NCBI RefSeq assembly: GCF_024220585.1
Contig: NZ_JAMXKF010000007.1
Location: forward strand, 306,776 to 370,775
Direction of reading: 5' to 3'
DNA: 64,000 nucleotides
Source: Dyadobacter diqingensis
GTDB taxonomy: Bacteria > Bacteroidota > Bacteroidia > Cytophagales > Spirosomataceae
Under the pieces are notes generated by a model. The model made no database searches and was not told the origin of the DNA. It saw only the letters and a list, made by a program, of their open reading frames with translations. Positions 1-9,293 of the stretch are shown in pieces (the first letter of the stretch is position 1; the number at the start of each line of letters is the position of its first letter). A program made the position numbers and the translations under genes.

Positions 1-2
1 CA

Positions 3-1076
3 CCTCCGATTCCGTTAACTGCCGGAACCGTTACTGCGCCAACTCAAAATACGGCCGCTGTACGTAACCGCGGTCTCGAATTTTCGATGGGATGGAGAGA
101 TAAAATCGGTGACGTTAACTTTTCTGTCAATGGAAACTTCGCCTACAATATCAACCGCATCATGACCTACAAAGGTAAGTTGAAGGAAAACTGGACAACC
201 AACGCGGACGGGACCAAAACTTACACGACCAATCTCGGTGATGTAGCTACAACCGACCCCGACAATGCCAATTACTGGGTTGCAGAGGACCATCCTGTTA
301 ATTCATACTACCTGCGCGAGCGGTACAAAGGAGACGGAAGTTACACCACTGGCGGAGAGCTGAACATAAACGGCGGTCCAAAAGACGGAATGATCCGTAC
401 AGAAAATGATCTGGCCTGGGTGAATGCCATGAAAGCAGCCGGTTATATTTTTTCACCTGTGAACGGAGTAGGAAAATCACAGCTATACTACGGTGATTTT
501 GTCTTTGCCGACCTTAATGGTGACGGTAATTATGGGAACTCATATGACCGGAAGTTCAGCAATACGACAGCCGCTCCAAAATATGTATTCGGTCTTAATC
601 TGAATGCAACGTGGAAAGGGTTCGATTTTTCGATGATCTGGGCAGGTTCAGCAGGTATGCAGTATTACTACAATCCGGAAGGTTATAACAACTCGATCGT
701 GAGAGACGGGAACGGTATCGCGCTGCGCGTAGCCGACGATCATTACTATTACAATGACGCAAACCCGAACGATCCTGCCAATAACATCAACGGATCTTTC
801 CCGCGCTTGAAATATGGTGGGGACGCCATCAACACAACGGCCAATACCTCCTGGCTTTACAACGCATCCTATGTGAAGTTGAAAAATCTTCAACTGGGTT
901 ATTCTATCCCGGATATGCTTGTAAGAAAGTTAAAAATGAGCCGTGCCAGAGTATTTGTTTCGGGTGAAAACCTGCTGATTATCACCAAATATCCGGGCCT
1001 CGATCCTGAAATCGGTCCGAATGTAGGTTATCCGACCATGAAGCAATATTCATTGGGTATCAATGTAACACTTTAA
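3..1076 (+). CDS. SusC/RagA-family TonB-dependent outer-membrane transporter, C-terminal part
   Basis: The reading frame is already open at the left edge, so this is the last ~357 residues of a protein that normally exceeds 950 aa; the first internal ATG at 87 is not the start. The visible part is the C-terminal beta-barrel: alternating aromatic strands, the family-typical phrase VRNRGLEFSMGWRDKIGDV near the edge, and FVSGENLLIITKYPGLDPEIG close to the end. SusC proteins import oligosaccharides through the outer membrane together with the SusD lipoprotein encoded 18 bp downstream. The signal peptide, carboxypeptidase-like domain and plug lie outside the window. The family is clear; the ligand cannot be read from this part, but the downstream lyase, GH16, sulfatase and GH116 suggest an acidic glycan. 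Confidence 0.93.
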   Translation, partial: PPIPLTAGTVTAPTQNTAAVRNRGLEFSMGWRDKIGDVNFSVNGNFAYNINRIMTYKGKLKENWTTNADGTKTYTTNLGDVATTDPDNANYWVAEDHPVNSYYLRERYKGDGSYTTGGELNINGGPKDGMIRTENDLAWVNAMKAAGYIFSPVNGVGKSQLYYGDFVFADLNGDGNYGNSYDRKFSNTTAAPKYVFGLNLNATWKGFDFSMIWAGSAGMQYYYNPEGYNNSIVRDGNGIALRVADDHYYYNDANPNDPANNINGSFPRLKYGGDAINTTANTSWLYNASYVKLKNLQLGYSIPDMLVRKLKMSRARVFVSGENLLIITKYPGLDPEIGPNVGYPTMKQYSLGINVTL

Positions 1077-1094
1077 GTTCTCAAACAGGAAATC

Positions 1095-2894
1095 ATGAAA
1101 TTAAATATAAATACATTAAAACTGCAAAAAGGAATACTGCTTCTGGGTATTCCGGCGCTCACAATGTTCTCATTGTCGGGCTGCGAACCTGATTTGCTGG
1201 ACACGGCGCCTTATAGCTCTGTTGCCTCAAGCAACATGTGGACGAGCGATAACCTTACCAATCTCGGGATGACAGGCGTTTACCATGCGCTCAGGCTGGG
1301 AATTTCAACAAGTTCTGCTTCCGGCCGCGAGCTTTATCATTTCGATCGCCTCGGACTCAGTGGGCAGCAAAGAGACGGAGAAGCGTTTATGACAGGAACT
1401 GCAACAGTCGGTAACGGAACTGTGAGCAGTGTGTGGTCTGAGTTATATGAAGGTGTGAACCGGGCCAATGATGCCATTAAAAATATTACCGAAAAATCAC
1501 CGTCCACTGCTGAAAAGAAGGCAAGGTACATTGCTGAAAGTAAATTTCTGCGGGCCTACTATTACTCCCGTCTCAATCAGTTGTTCAAAGGGGTGCCGAT
1601 TTATCTCGAACCCGTTCAACTGACCGAACTTACCAAAGGCCGCGAAACCGAAGCGAAAGTTTGGGAGCAGGTAATTCAGGATCTGACTGATGCGATCAAC
1701 GAGCCAAACCTGCCGTTAAAATATGCCAAAGGGAATGCCAGCTATGGTCATGCAACCAAAGGAGCAGCTTATGCTTTACGGGGAAAAGCCTATATGTACA
1801 CCAAACAATGGGATCTGGCCATTGCTGACTTCCAGAATGTAAAGGCAGCTGGTTATGCTCTCTTCACTGGTTCCGGGGCTGATAGCTATCGTCTTTTGTT
1901 TAAAGAAGCCAATGAACAAAGTGACGAGATGATTTTCTCGATTCAGCATATCGGTGTAAGTGATTATGGATCAACCACACAGTTTTTTTGCGGCACCCGC
2001 TCTTCCACCGGCTCATGCTGGAATACCTATCTGATCTCTCCCAATGTCGTTGAGTTGTACGAGAATAAGGATGGCAGCAAGTTTGATTGGGATAAAATTA
2101 TTCCGGGATATAATGCCATGCCGGTTAACAAACGAGAAGTTTACTTTTTGAGAAATAACCTGACGGCTACCGAAATTGCCGCCATGACAGCCAAAGGGCT
2201 TGATATGTCGCTATACCTTCCAACCGGAAATGAAGAGCGTATCTTGAAAGCCTATGAAAACCGCGACCCGCGTTTGAAAGCCAACGTAATTACTCCTTAC
2301 GCAGATTACAATGGACTGACGCCTGTAATTTCACGCTGGCCTTATCGCGTTACCAATGGCCTGCCTGTTGCAGACCTTCGTACGGATACCGGAAACTTGT
2401 TCTATTACCTGCACCGGAAGTTTGTTTATGAAGGTGCAACGGGTGTAGAGATTATCAATCGTGCCTACGGACCAACCGATTTCCCATTGATCCGTTATGC
2501 TGATGTTTTGCTCATGTGGGCAGAAGCACTGAACGAAAAAGGATCGACGGATGAATCCATAGCGTTGGTAAATCAGGTCAGAGCAAGAGCAGGCGTGGCC
2601 TTGCTGAATACCTCGGCAGCTACTACCGTGGCCGGACAGGCCGATCTTCGTCAGCGTATCCGAAATGAGCGCCGCGTGGAATTTGTCAATGAGGGCATCG
2701 ACTATTTTGATGAATTACGTTGGGGAACGCTGAAAGAATCTGTTTTCTATACCGGAAATGGAGTAAAACAAATCTGGGGAACCGTGGTTGTGCCTTATGT
2801 CTGGTCGGGAGACCAGCTGAACAGCTGGCCGATTCCCCAGGCTGAAATTGAGCGAAACAGAAATCTCGTGCAAAACCCAGGCTGGTCAAATTAA
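1095..2894 (+). CDS. SusD/RagB-family glycan-binding outer-membrane lipoprotein
   Basis: 599 aa. A lipoprotein signal peptide ends in a lipobox with the acylated cysteine at residue 30 (SLSGC). The body has the tetratricopeptide-like SusD fold: the conserved segment around residues 135-165 (AESKFLRAYYYSRL) and the C-terminal block ERRVEFVNEGIDYFDELRWG, which are family hallmarks. SusD caps its cognate SusC barrel at the cell surface and delivers glycans to it. It follows the SusC gene by 18 bp, so the two are co-transcribed. A strong terminator-like hairpin follows at 2899-2937, before the lyase gene. Length is normal for the family. Confidence 0.95.
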   Translation: MKLNINTLKLQKGILLLGIPALTMFSLSGCEPDLLDTAPYSSVASSNMWTSDNLTNLGMTGVYHALRLGISTSSASGRELYHFDRLGLSGQQRDGEAFMTGTATVGNGTVSSVWSELYEGVNRANDAIKNITEKSPSTAEKKARYIAESKFLRAYYYSRLNQLFKGVPIYLEPVQLTELTKGRETEAKVWEQVIQDLTDAINEPNLPLKYAKGNASYGHATKGAAYALRGKAYMYTKQWDLAIADFQNVKAAGYALFTGSGADSYRLLFKEANEQSDEMIFSIQHIGVSDYGSTTQFFCGTRSSTGSCWNTYLISPNVVELYENKDGSKFDWDKIIPGYNAMPVNKREVYFLRNNLTATEIAAMTAKGLDMSLYLPTGNEERILKAYENRDPRLKANVITPYADYNGLTPVISRWPYRVTNGLPVADLRTDTGNLFYYLHRKFVYEGATGVEIINRAYGPTDFPLIRYADVLLMWAEALNEKGSTDESIALVNQVRARAGVALLNTSAATTVAGQADLRQRIRNERRVEFVNEGIDYFDELRWGTLKESVFYTGNGVKQIWGTVVVPYVWSGDQLNSWPIPQAEIERNRNLVQNPGWSN

Positions 2895-2898
2895 ATTC

Positions 2899-2937
2899 AA
2901 AAAAGCGGAGTACGGAAATTGTCGTGCTCCGCTTTTT
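2899..2937 (+). terminator. Hairpin after susD
   Basis: Arms AAAAAGCGGAGTAC and GTGCTCCGCTTTTT pair with one G-U wobble around a short loop and end in a T-run. It lies 5 bp after the SusD stop and about 40 bp before the lyase start, so it may set a step-down in expression between the transporter pair and the enzymes. Confidence 0.75.
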
Positions 2938-2977
2938 CATGCAGTAAAAGACTTATCCATTCTATTTCGACGCAATC

Positions 2978-5900
2978 ATGAAAATATATAAGTCCCCTAT
3001 CCAACTGTTTTTTCTGGCCGGAATAATTTCTGTCCTGTTTTTCCAAAAAGCCCAAAGTCAAACGCCTGCCGATTTCACAACCATCTCCAACCGGATTTTT
3101 GACAACTTCCAGTCCTCCGGAGGTTCTGCGCTGGACACACAGGTGACATCGCTACTGAGCACACTGAACGCCTCCTATGCCTGGACGGATATAGATTATA
3201 CCTCCACAAGCCAAACCGACTGGGTGCCGGGAAACCACCTCGCCAGAATGGGAACACTGGCCAAAGCCTATTCCAATCCATCGAGCACTTATTATGGCGA
3301 TGCCAGCCTGAAAGAAAAAATAGAAGGTATCATGAATTACTGGCTGACGTTAAGCCCTGCTCCAAGCAGTACCAACTGGTTTTATCTGTCGATCAGTGTA
3401 CCCAAGGATATTGGTAACACACTGATTTGTCTGCGGAAGTCTCCATCCGGAATTTCTACTGCGCTGGAAAACCAGATGCTTGCCTGGATGACCAAAGGCG
3501 TTGCCATTACTGCTTCTCCGGCCAAAGACGGCTCCAATTTAACCGACGTCGCGCAGCATTACATCATGCGTGCCTGTCTGACCGAAAACCAGACATTGCT
3601 TAATCAAACGATAACGGCCGTCACCAATTCAATTGTCGTGACAACGGGAGAAGGTATCCAAAATGACAATTCCTACACCGCTCACGGACCACAGTTGTAT
3701 GTATATGGTTATGGAAGAGAATATGTTTCGGGCATCAGCAATATTGCCATTTATGTCGCCGGGACTTCCTATGCTTTCGCTGCCGACAAACTTGCTATTT
3801 TTTCAGATTTTGTAAGAAAAGGTTTTATCAAACCTTCCCGCGGTGCCTATGCGGATTTCAACTTATACGGGCGCGGTGTCAGCCGTGCCAACGCGGGAAA
3901 GGCCGACGTAGCCCTGATCGAAAAAGTGAAGGGATATGACCTGCCCATCCACGCGACCGAATATGACAACGCAATACAGCGAATGCGGGGATTCCAGCCT
4001 CCTTCCTACAATGTTTCACCGGAACATATTCACTACTGGCGCACAGACTACACGGTTCACCATCGCCCCGGATACATGTTTGGTCTGCGCAGCATTTCCT
4101 CCCGAAACGCCAAATCAGAAATGGGAAATGGTGAAAATATCAAGGGTTATTACCTGACCGAAGGCGTTAACTACATCGGCGTAACCGGTGATGAGTATTA
4201 CAATATTTTTCCGGTTTGGGAATGGAATAAAATACCCGGCACCACGGTTCCTGAGATTACAACCTATCCAGTCAGAACTTCCTGGGGCGTTAATTTCGGT
4301 ACCGTTCCCTTCGTGGGCGGTGTTTCCGACGGAACCTACGGCGCCAGTGCATATGCTATGAGCGATTATAACACGACAGCAAAAAAATCCTGGTTTTACT
4401 TTGATGAAGAAGTGGTCTGTCTGGGTGCCGGTATAAATTCATCGGCAGCACAGGCTATTAACACGACCGTTAACCAATGTCTTTTAAAAACAGATGTGAC
4501 CGTAGCCGATGCCTCCAATAATATCAGCATTTTGACTGGTGGGACTCATGATTATACCAACAATTTAAAATGGGCATTGCAGGGAAATGTGGGCTACTTT
4601 TTCCCGGCAAACGGTACCGTTTCAGTAAGCAATCAAACCCAGACCGGAAGCTGGTCGTCCATCAATACGACCGGATCTGCCACAGCCGTTTCAGCTGATG
4701 TTTTTAAGTTATGGTTCAAACACGGAACCGCTCCCGCCAATGCTTCCTACGCCTACATTGTAACACCGGGGAAAACATCTGCCGCGGATATGCAAAATTA
4801 CAACACAGGCAATATCAGTATTTTATCAAACACGGCAACCGTACAGGCCGTACGTCATAATGGTTTGGGTATCTGGCAGATCGTGTTTTATCAGGCCGGA
4901 GAATTTACTGCTGATCAGGTTACGGTAAAGGTAAACAAAGCTTGTGTGGTGATGCTAAAAAATGTAACCGGTACCGATGTTACAGTCCACGTTGCTGACC
5001 CCTCGCAAAGTACCGCTCAAATATATCTGGGAATTAAAACCCCACAGTTCACAGCGTTAAGGGCCGCTACTCTGGCCATGCCACAGGGCGCCAACGCGGG
5101 AAGCACCATAAATACCACCATTTCAAACGCAAATCCTGTTTATGAAGTGCCGATAGAACCCTTGTTGAAAGTAACCAGCATAGCAGACGCATTTGTGAGA
5201 AGTGGTGGCACGGGCAGCACGGCAGCGTACGCGACCACGAACTATGGCACTGACGCCGTTTTGACGATCAAAAAAGAGTCGGCAGGGTATGACCGGGAAG
5301 TGTTTGTCAAATTTGATCTCAGCAGTTTTGCAGCAAATCTTGACAGCGCCGTCGTCCAGTTGCGGGTGAATAACGCCAATACTTCGGTTACCAGTACGAA
5401 ATGGGCTTTTTATTTGGTTGAAAACAATACATGGACAGAAACCGGGATCAATTGGAGCAACAAACCGGCCCACACGACCAAACTCGGGGAAATTTCCGGA
5501 ACATCTGCCGGGAGTATTGTAAAACTGAATATCACGCCTGCGGTGATTGGCCGACTGGCGGCAGATAAAATTTTATCTGTGCATATTGCCTCCGAGCCCA
5601 CTACCACGGATGCCACGATCATCAGCAAAACCGACGGTGCTTTTAATGCCCGGGAAAATACCAACGCCGACTACCGGCCGCAGATTTTGCTTTACGGAAA
5701 GATCCCGGAGGAAGCAAAAAAGGACTCGATACTGGCCGTCGCAGATTCCTACGTGAGAAGCAATAGCAACGTCGCGAACAATTACGGAACGCAGGGTTAT
5801 CTTGTTGCTAGAAACAAATCCGATGATATTCAGGAGGTTTACCTGAAATTCGATATGCACGGGTTGCGCAAAAATATTGTTAATGCGAAAGTCAGGTTGT

Positions 5901-6793
5901 ATGCGCTCGAAAACGGGATAACAACGGGCTGGAATATTTCAAAAGCAGGAAACACCTATTCAACCAGCACAGACGCCTGGCTCGAAACGGGTATCAACTG
6001 GAACAACAAACCGGCAACCGGCGACCTTATCACCAACGCTACTTCCCAGGCATCAGCAGGGTATATTTATTTTGATATAATCACCGCCATGGGCAGTATT
6101 TCGTCAGACAGTATTCTGACGCTGAAAGTTACGGCAACGACCGATGTTTACAGCTCTTTCCGGTCCCGTAATTTCGCAACGGATCTTTTGCGTCCCAAAA
6201 TCATCTACGAATACACCGCGCAAACACAGACAACTCCCCTCCCGGTTGAGCTCATATATTTCAAAGGTGATACAAAAAATGGCATGGTAAACCTTTCATG
6301 GGAAACGGTCTCCGAGAAAAACAATGATTATTTTGAGGTTGAACGCAGTGAAAATGCCCGAACTTTCGAGGGAATCGCAAAGATATCCGGTCATAAAACC
6401 ACGGGTTCTGTTAACAAATATGCATATGAAGATCGTGAAGCTGTTTCAAGAGATAACAGTCTTTTCTATTATCGTTTAAAGCAGGTAGACCTTGATGGCA
6501 CGAGCACGTTTTCTTCCATCATCGCGCTTTCGCTACCGAAGAAGGACAAGGTATTTGCAATAGGCCCCAATCCTACTTCAGGAAAGCTGACCATTTTTGC
6601 CAACGAGACTTATTCGGGAGCGGTGACCTTCGTCATCCTCAACAAGGAAGGACGCATTGTGACCGAAAAACAGCTGACAAAAGCCGTACAAACCGATCTT
6701 AATCTTGAACATTTTCCGACTGGGATTTACTTTCTCAAAATCAAAAAGGATAATCTCGAACCACAGATTTTCAGGTTTCTATTAAATAAGTAA
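2978..6793 (+). CDS. Family 8 polysaccharide lyase with two DNRLRE/CBM96-type modules and a type IX secretion C-terminal domain
   Basis: 1271 aa secreted enzyme. A signal peptide (about residues 1-28, ending AQSQ) is followed by an alpha/alpha toroid and beta-sandwich lyase region (about 30-720). PL8 hallmarks are visible: Asn187 in GSNLTD, His236 in NSYTAHG and Tyr245 in YGYGREY, with the 49 and 9 residue spacings of the Asn-His-Tyr catalytic triad, plus the NGEN segment and the W-(x)-PGTT motif (KIPGTTVPE). Two related modules near residues 730-905 and 920-1080 each carry a DxYVR/DAFVR...F(V/L)KFD pattern typical of DNRLRE (CBM96-like) modules. A fibronectin-like stretch leads into a Por-type sorting domain at about 1190-1271 (GPNPTSGKLTIF ... 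TGIYFLKI). PL8 enzymes beta-eliminate at uronic-acid linkages (hyaluronan, chondroitin, xanthan). Which substrate applies is not readable here. Confidence 0.9.
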   Translation: MKIYKSPIQLFFLAGIISVLFFQKAQSQTPADFTTISNRIFDNFQSSGGSALDTQVTSLLSTLNASYAWTDIDYTSTSQTDWVPGNHLARMGTLAKAYSNPSSTYYGDASLKEKIEGIMNYWLTLSPAPSSTNWFYLSISVPKDIGNTLICLRKSPSGISTALENQMLAWMTKGVAITASPAKDGSNLTDVAQHYIMRACLTENQTLLNQTITAVTNSIVVTTGEGIQNDNSYTAHGPQLYVYGYGREYVSGISNIAIYVAGTSYAFAADKLAIFSDFVRKGFIKPSRGAYADFNLYGRGVSRANAGKADVALIEKVKGYDLPIHATEYDNAIQRMRGFQPPSYNVSPEHIHYWRTDYTVHHRPGYMFGLRSISSRNAKSEMGNGENIKGYYLTEGVNYIGVTGDEYYNIFPVWEWNKIPGTTVPEITTYPVRTSWGVNFGTVPFVGGVSDGTYGASAYAMSDYNTTAKKSWFYFDEEVVCLGAGINSSAAQAINTTVNQCLLKTDVTVADASNNISILTGGTHDYTNNLKWALQGNVGYFFPANGTVSVSNQTQTGSWSSINTTGSATAVSADVFKLWFKHGTAPANASYAYIVTPGKTSAADMQNYNTGNISILSNTATVQAVRHNGLGIWQIVFYQAGEFTADQVTVKVNKACVVMLKNVTGTDVTVHVADPSQSTAQIYLGIKTPQFTALRAATLAMPQGANAGSTINTTISNANPVYEVPIEPLLKVTSIADAFVRSGGTGSTAAYATTNYGTDAVLTIKKESAGYDREVFVKFDLSSFAANLDSAVVQLRVNNANTSVTSTKWAFYLVENNTWTETGINWSNKPAHTTKLGEISGTSAGSIVKLNITPAVIGRLAADKILSVHIASEPTTTDATIISKTDGAFNARENTNADYRPQILLYGKIPEEAKKDSILAVADSYVRSNSNVANNYGTQGYLVARNKSDDIQEVYLKFDMHGLRKNIVNAKVRLYALENGITTGWNISKAGNTYSTSTDAWLETGINWNNKPATGDLITNATSQASAGYIYFDIITAMGSISSDSILTLKVTATTDVYSSFRSRNFATDLLRPKIIYEYTAQTQTTPLPVELIYFKGDTKNGMVNLSWETVSEKNNDYFEVERSENARTFEGIAKISGHKTTGSVNKYAYEDREAVSRDNSLFYYRLKQVDLDGTSTFSSIIALSLPKKDKVFAIGPNPTSGKLTIFANETYSGAVTFVILNKEGRIVTEKQLTKAVQTDLNLEHFPTGIYFLKIKKDNLEPQIFRFLLNK

Positions 6794-6803
6794 TACCTGC
6801 AAG

Positions 6804-6850
6804 GGGAACCGTTTCCGGCGTAATGCCGATCACGGTTCCCTTCCTTTTAA
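6804..6850 (+). terminator. Terminator after the PL8 gene
   Basis: Arms GGGAACCGT (6804-6812) and ACGGTTCCC (6832-6840) are perfect and enclose a nested CCGGCGTAATGCCG hairpin. TTCCTTTTAA follows. It separates the lyase from the GH16 gene. Confidence 0.75.
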
Positions 6851-6881
6851 AACCGAAACAATTAACAGACATACTTTTTCA

Positions 6882-7667
6882 ATGCTCATGCGATTTTCAC
6901 TGCCATTTACATTTTTAATATTACTTATCAGCTTTTTCTTTCACCCTGCAAGTGCCCAGCGAAAGCTGGTTTGGAGTGATGAATTCAATTACAACGGACA
7001 TCCCGACAGCACCAAATGGGATTACGAAGTCGGATTTGTCCGTAACAAGGAACCTCAATATTATACATACAAAAGACTGGAAAACTGCCGGGTTGAAAAC
7101 GGGAACCTGGTGATTGAAGCAAAAAAGGAATCATACCAAGGTGCCGGTTATACGTCCGCCAGTCTCATCACGCTCGGGAAACAGGAATGGACTTACGGGC
7201 GGATCGAAGCCAGGGCAAAGGTGCCCAAGGGAATCGGGACATGGCCGGCGATATGGATGCTTGGAAAAAACAGAACCGAAGTAAAATGGCCGCATTGCGG
7301 AGAAATTGACATTCTGGAATTTATCGGAAAAGACTCAACCCGCGTTTTCGGAACAGTGCATTACTCGGATTCACTGAACAAATATCAAAGCGAAGGAAAA
7401 AGGCCGGTTGTTGGCGCGCCTTATGAAGATTTTCACATTTATGCCGCCGAGTGGTACCCGGACCGGATCGAGTTTTATTATGACGATCTGAAATACTTTG
7501 TTTTCGATCTGAAAAAATCGGATAAACTTTCAGGAAACGCATTTCAAAAAGAATTTTATCTCCTGCTAAATCTCGCCTTGGGCAGAGAGGGAACACTGCC
7601 GGGGCCTTTATCTGACAATGCGCTCCCGTCCAAATACTTAGTGGATTATGTAAGGATTTATCAGTAA
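6882..7667 (+). CDS. GH16 family endo-beta-glucanase/galactanase, secreted
   Basis: 261 aa. A hydrophobic signal peptide (residues 1-25, ending SASA-like PASAQ) precedes a single compact GH16 jelly-roll domain beginning KLVWSDEFNYNG. The catalytic signature ExDxxE is complete: Glu141 (nucleophile), Asp143 and Glu146 (acid/base) in GEIDILEFIG. The WPAIWMLG segment and the terminal VDYVRIYQ are also characteristic of laminarinase-like GH16 members, which cleave beta-1,3 or mixed-linked glucans, though the family also holds agarases and porphyranases. It is encoded in the polysaccharide locus. No lipobox or type IX domain is seen, so it is probably periplasmic. The ATG at 6888 (third residue) is an equally possible start. 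Confidence 0.93.
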   Translation: MLMRFSLPFTFLILLISFFFHPASAQRKLVWSDEFNYNGHPDSTKWDYEVGFVRNKEPQYYTYKRLENCRVENGNLVIEAKKESYQGAGYTSASLITLGKQEWTYGRIEARAKVPKGIGTWPAIWMLGKNRTEVKWPHCGEIDILEFIGKDSTRVFGTVHYSDSLNKYQSEGKRPVVGAPYEDFHIYAAEWYPDRIEFYYDDLKYFVFDLKKSDKLSGNAFQKEFYLLLNLALGREGTLPGPLSDNALPSKYLVDYVRIYQ

Positions 7668-7797
7668 AGAGATTAGGCCCCTTTTTCGAATTATAGTAGT
7701 TAAATATTTCGCTAAAACTTCAATTTCACAATCCTGACAGGTAATTTGATGCGGCGGATTGCTTTTTAAAACAGGTAAAAATCATTAACCTATTAAA
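7668..7797. other. Intergenic stretch between GH16 and sulfatase genes
   Basis: AT-rich and without an open frame of note. No promoter matching TTG-N20-TAnnTTTG was found. It runs directly into the hairpin at 7798-7846. Confidence 0.4.
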
Positions 7798-7846
7798 TTT
7801 CCGCTGACTTGGCGTCCTATGCCGCAAGTCAGCGGAAAATCTTTTT
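7798..7846 (+). terminator. Strong hairpin with T-run ending exactly at the sulfatase start codon
   Basis: Arms TTTCCGCTGACTT (7798-7810) and AAGTCAGCGGAAA (7826-7838) are perfectly complementary, with a GGC/GCC pair inside the loop. The T-run ATCTTTTT (7839-7846) directly abuts the ATG at 7847. It looks like an intrinsic terminator for the GH16 transcript, but its position leaves the sulfatase no separate leader. A regulatory role is inferred, not shown. Confidence 0.7.
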
Positions 7847-9268
7847 ATGAAAACGTTATTATTCATTCTGGCCGGGTTATTTTCGTTCTGTTCTGCCGGT
7901 TATGGGCAAGTTAAAAAAGCAAAGCCCAATATTGTATTCATTTTAGCCGACGACCTGGGTTATGGCGATCTGGGTGTTTACGGGCAAAAGATTATCAAAA
8001 CCCCGAACATTGACCGGCTTGCCAGGCAAGGGAAAATTTTCACACAATTTTACGCCGGCACCACGGTTTGTGCGCCTTCGCGTTCATCGCTTCTGACGGG
8101 GCAACACACGGGACATACCTACATCCGGGGCAATAAAGAGCTTGAACCGGAGGGCCAGCAGCCATTGCCCGATTCGGTTGAAACCTATGCCCAGCTGCTC
8201 CGCGAGGCTGGTTATGTCACAGGCGCTTTCGGCAAATGGGGACTTGGTATGGTCGGCACTTCGGGCGAACCGGCGAAGAAAGGTTTTGACCAGTTTTTCG
8301 GATATAACTGCCAGCGTCAGTCGCACCGCTACTATCCGACGCACCTCTGGCAAAATGATAAAAAAGTGGTTCTGGATGGAAATGACCTGCAACACAAAGC
8401 CGTGTATGCACCGGAATTAATCCAGCAAAAGACACTGGCTTTTCTGGATCAGAACAAGGACAAGCCATTTTTTCTCTTTATACCAACCGTATTACCGCAC
8501 GCCGAATTACAAGGTCCGGACGATCAGTTCCTGAAAATGTACAAGGGCAAATTGGCCGAAAAACCGTATAAAGGGAACAACTACGGACCTGAGGGAACCA
8601 TCGCAGGGTACGCTTCCGAGCCCGAAGCCCACGCCACTTATGCAGCAATGGTGAGCCGGATGGATCATTACGTCGGTGAAATTCTTCAAAAACTGGATAC
8701 TCTCGGATTGACAGAGAACACCATAATCATTTTCAGCAGCGATAATGGTTCTCACCGCGAGGGCGGCGCCGATCCTGAATTTTTTAACAGCTCGGGCGGG
8801 CTGCGTGGCAATAAAAGAGATTTATACGAAGGTGGGATCCGTGTCCCTTTCATCGTGAAATGGCCGGGTAAGATCAAAGCAGGCAGCCAAAGCAAATTTG
8901 TGGGTGCTTTCTGGGATCTTATGCCCACTTTCACCCAACTGGCAGGGGCAGCAAAACCCAAACAATCAGACGGCATTTCGATTGTGAACGAGTTGCTGGG
9001 AAATAAGACGCAGAAACAGCATGAATATCTCTACTGGGAATTTCACGAAGGCGGCGGGCGTCAGGCTGTGCGTTATGGTAACTGGAAAGCCGTAAGACTA
9101 AATGTTGACAAAAATCCGGACGGCACACCTGAGTTGTATGACCTGACAAAAGATCCAGCCGAGATCAATAACATCGCTGCCGGACATCCGGACGTGGTTT
9201 CAAAAATGGTAAAATTCATGAAGGAAGCACACCGCGAAAGTGATTTATTCCCTTTTGCAGCCAGATAA
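7847..9268 (+). CDS. Sulfatase, family S1 (arylsulfatase A type)
   Basis: 473 aa, signal peptide residues 1-20 (ending AGYGQ). The alkaline-phosphatase-fold sulfatase motifs are intact: metal ligands in FILADDLGYGDLG (Asp35, Asp36) and the modification motif C-A-P-S-R at Cys75-Arg79, where the cysteine becomes formylglycine by an anaerobic or FGE-type maturase not seen in this window. FGKWGLG, the SSDNG block and a C-terminal ELYDLTKDPAEINN segment are family-typical. It removes sulfate from a carbohydrate or aryl ester, and in this locus most likely from the imported or surface-processed glycan. The GH116 gene starts 25 bp after its stop. Confidence 0.94.
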   Translation: MKTLLFILAGLFSFCSAGYGQVKKAKPNIVFILADDLGYGDLGVYGQKIIKTPNIDRLARQGKIFTQFYAGTTVCAPSRSSLLTGQHTGHTYIRGNKELEPEGQQPLPDSVETYAQLLREAGYVTGAFGKWGLGMVGTSGEPAKKGFDQFFGYNCQRQSHRYYPTHLWQNDKKVVLDGNDLQHKAVYAPELIQQKTLAFLDQNKDKPFFLFIPTVLPHAELQGPDDQFLKMYKGKLAEKPYKGNNYGPEGTIAGYASEPEAHATYAAMVSRMDHYVGEILQKLDTLGLTENTIIIFSSDNGSHREGGADPEFFNSSGGLRGNKRDLYEGGIRVPFIVKWPGKIKAGSQSKFVGAFWDLMPTFTQLAGAAKPKQSDGISIVNELLGNKTQKQHEYLYWEFHEGGGRQAVRYGNWKAVRLNVDKNPDGTPELYDLTKDPAEINNIAAGHPDVVSKMVKFMKEAHRESDLFPFAAR

Positions 9269-9293
9269 AATAACCGACCAAAATACAGATTCG

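Noticed and set aside
9240..9293. Upstream start for the GH116 gene
   Set aside because: It would overlap the sulfatase gene and displace the twin-arginine signal from the N-terminus.
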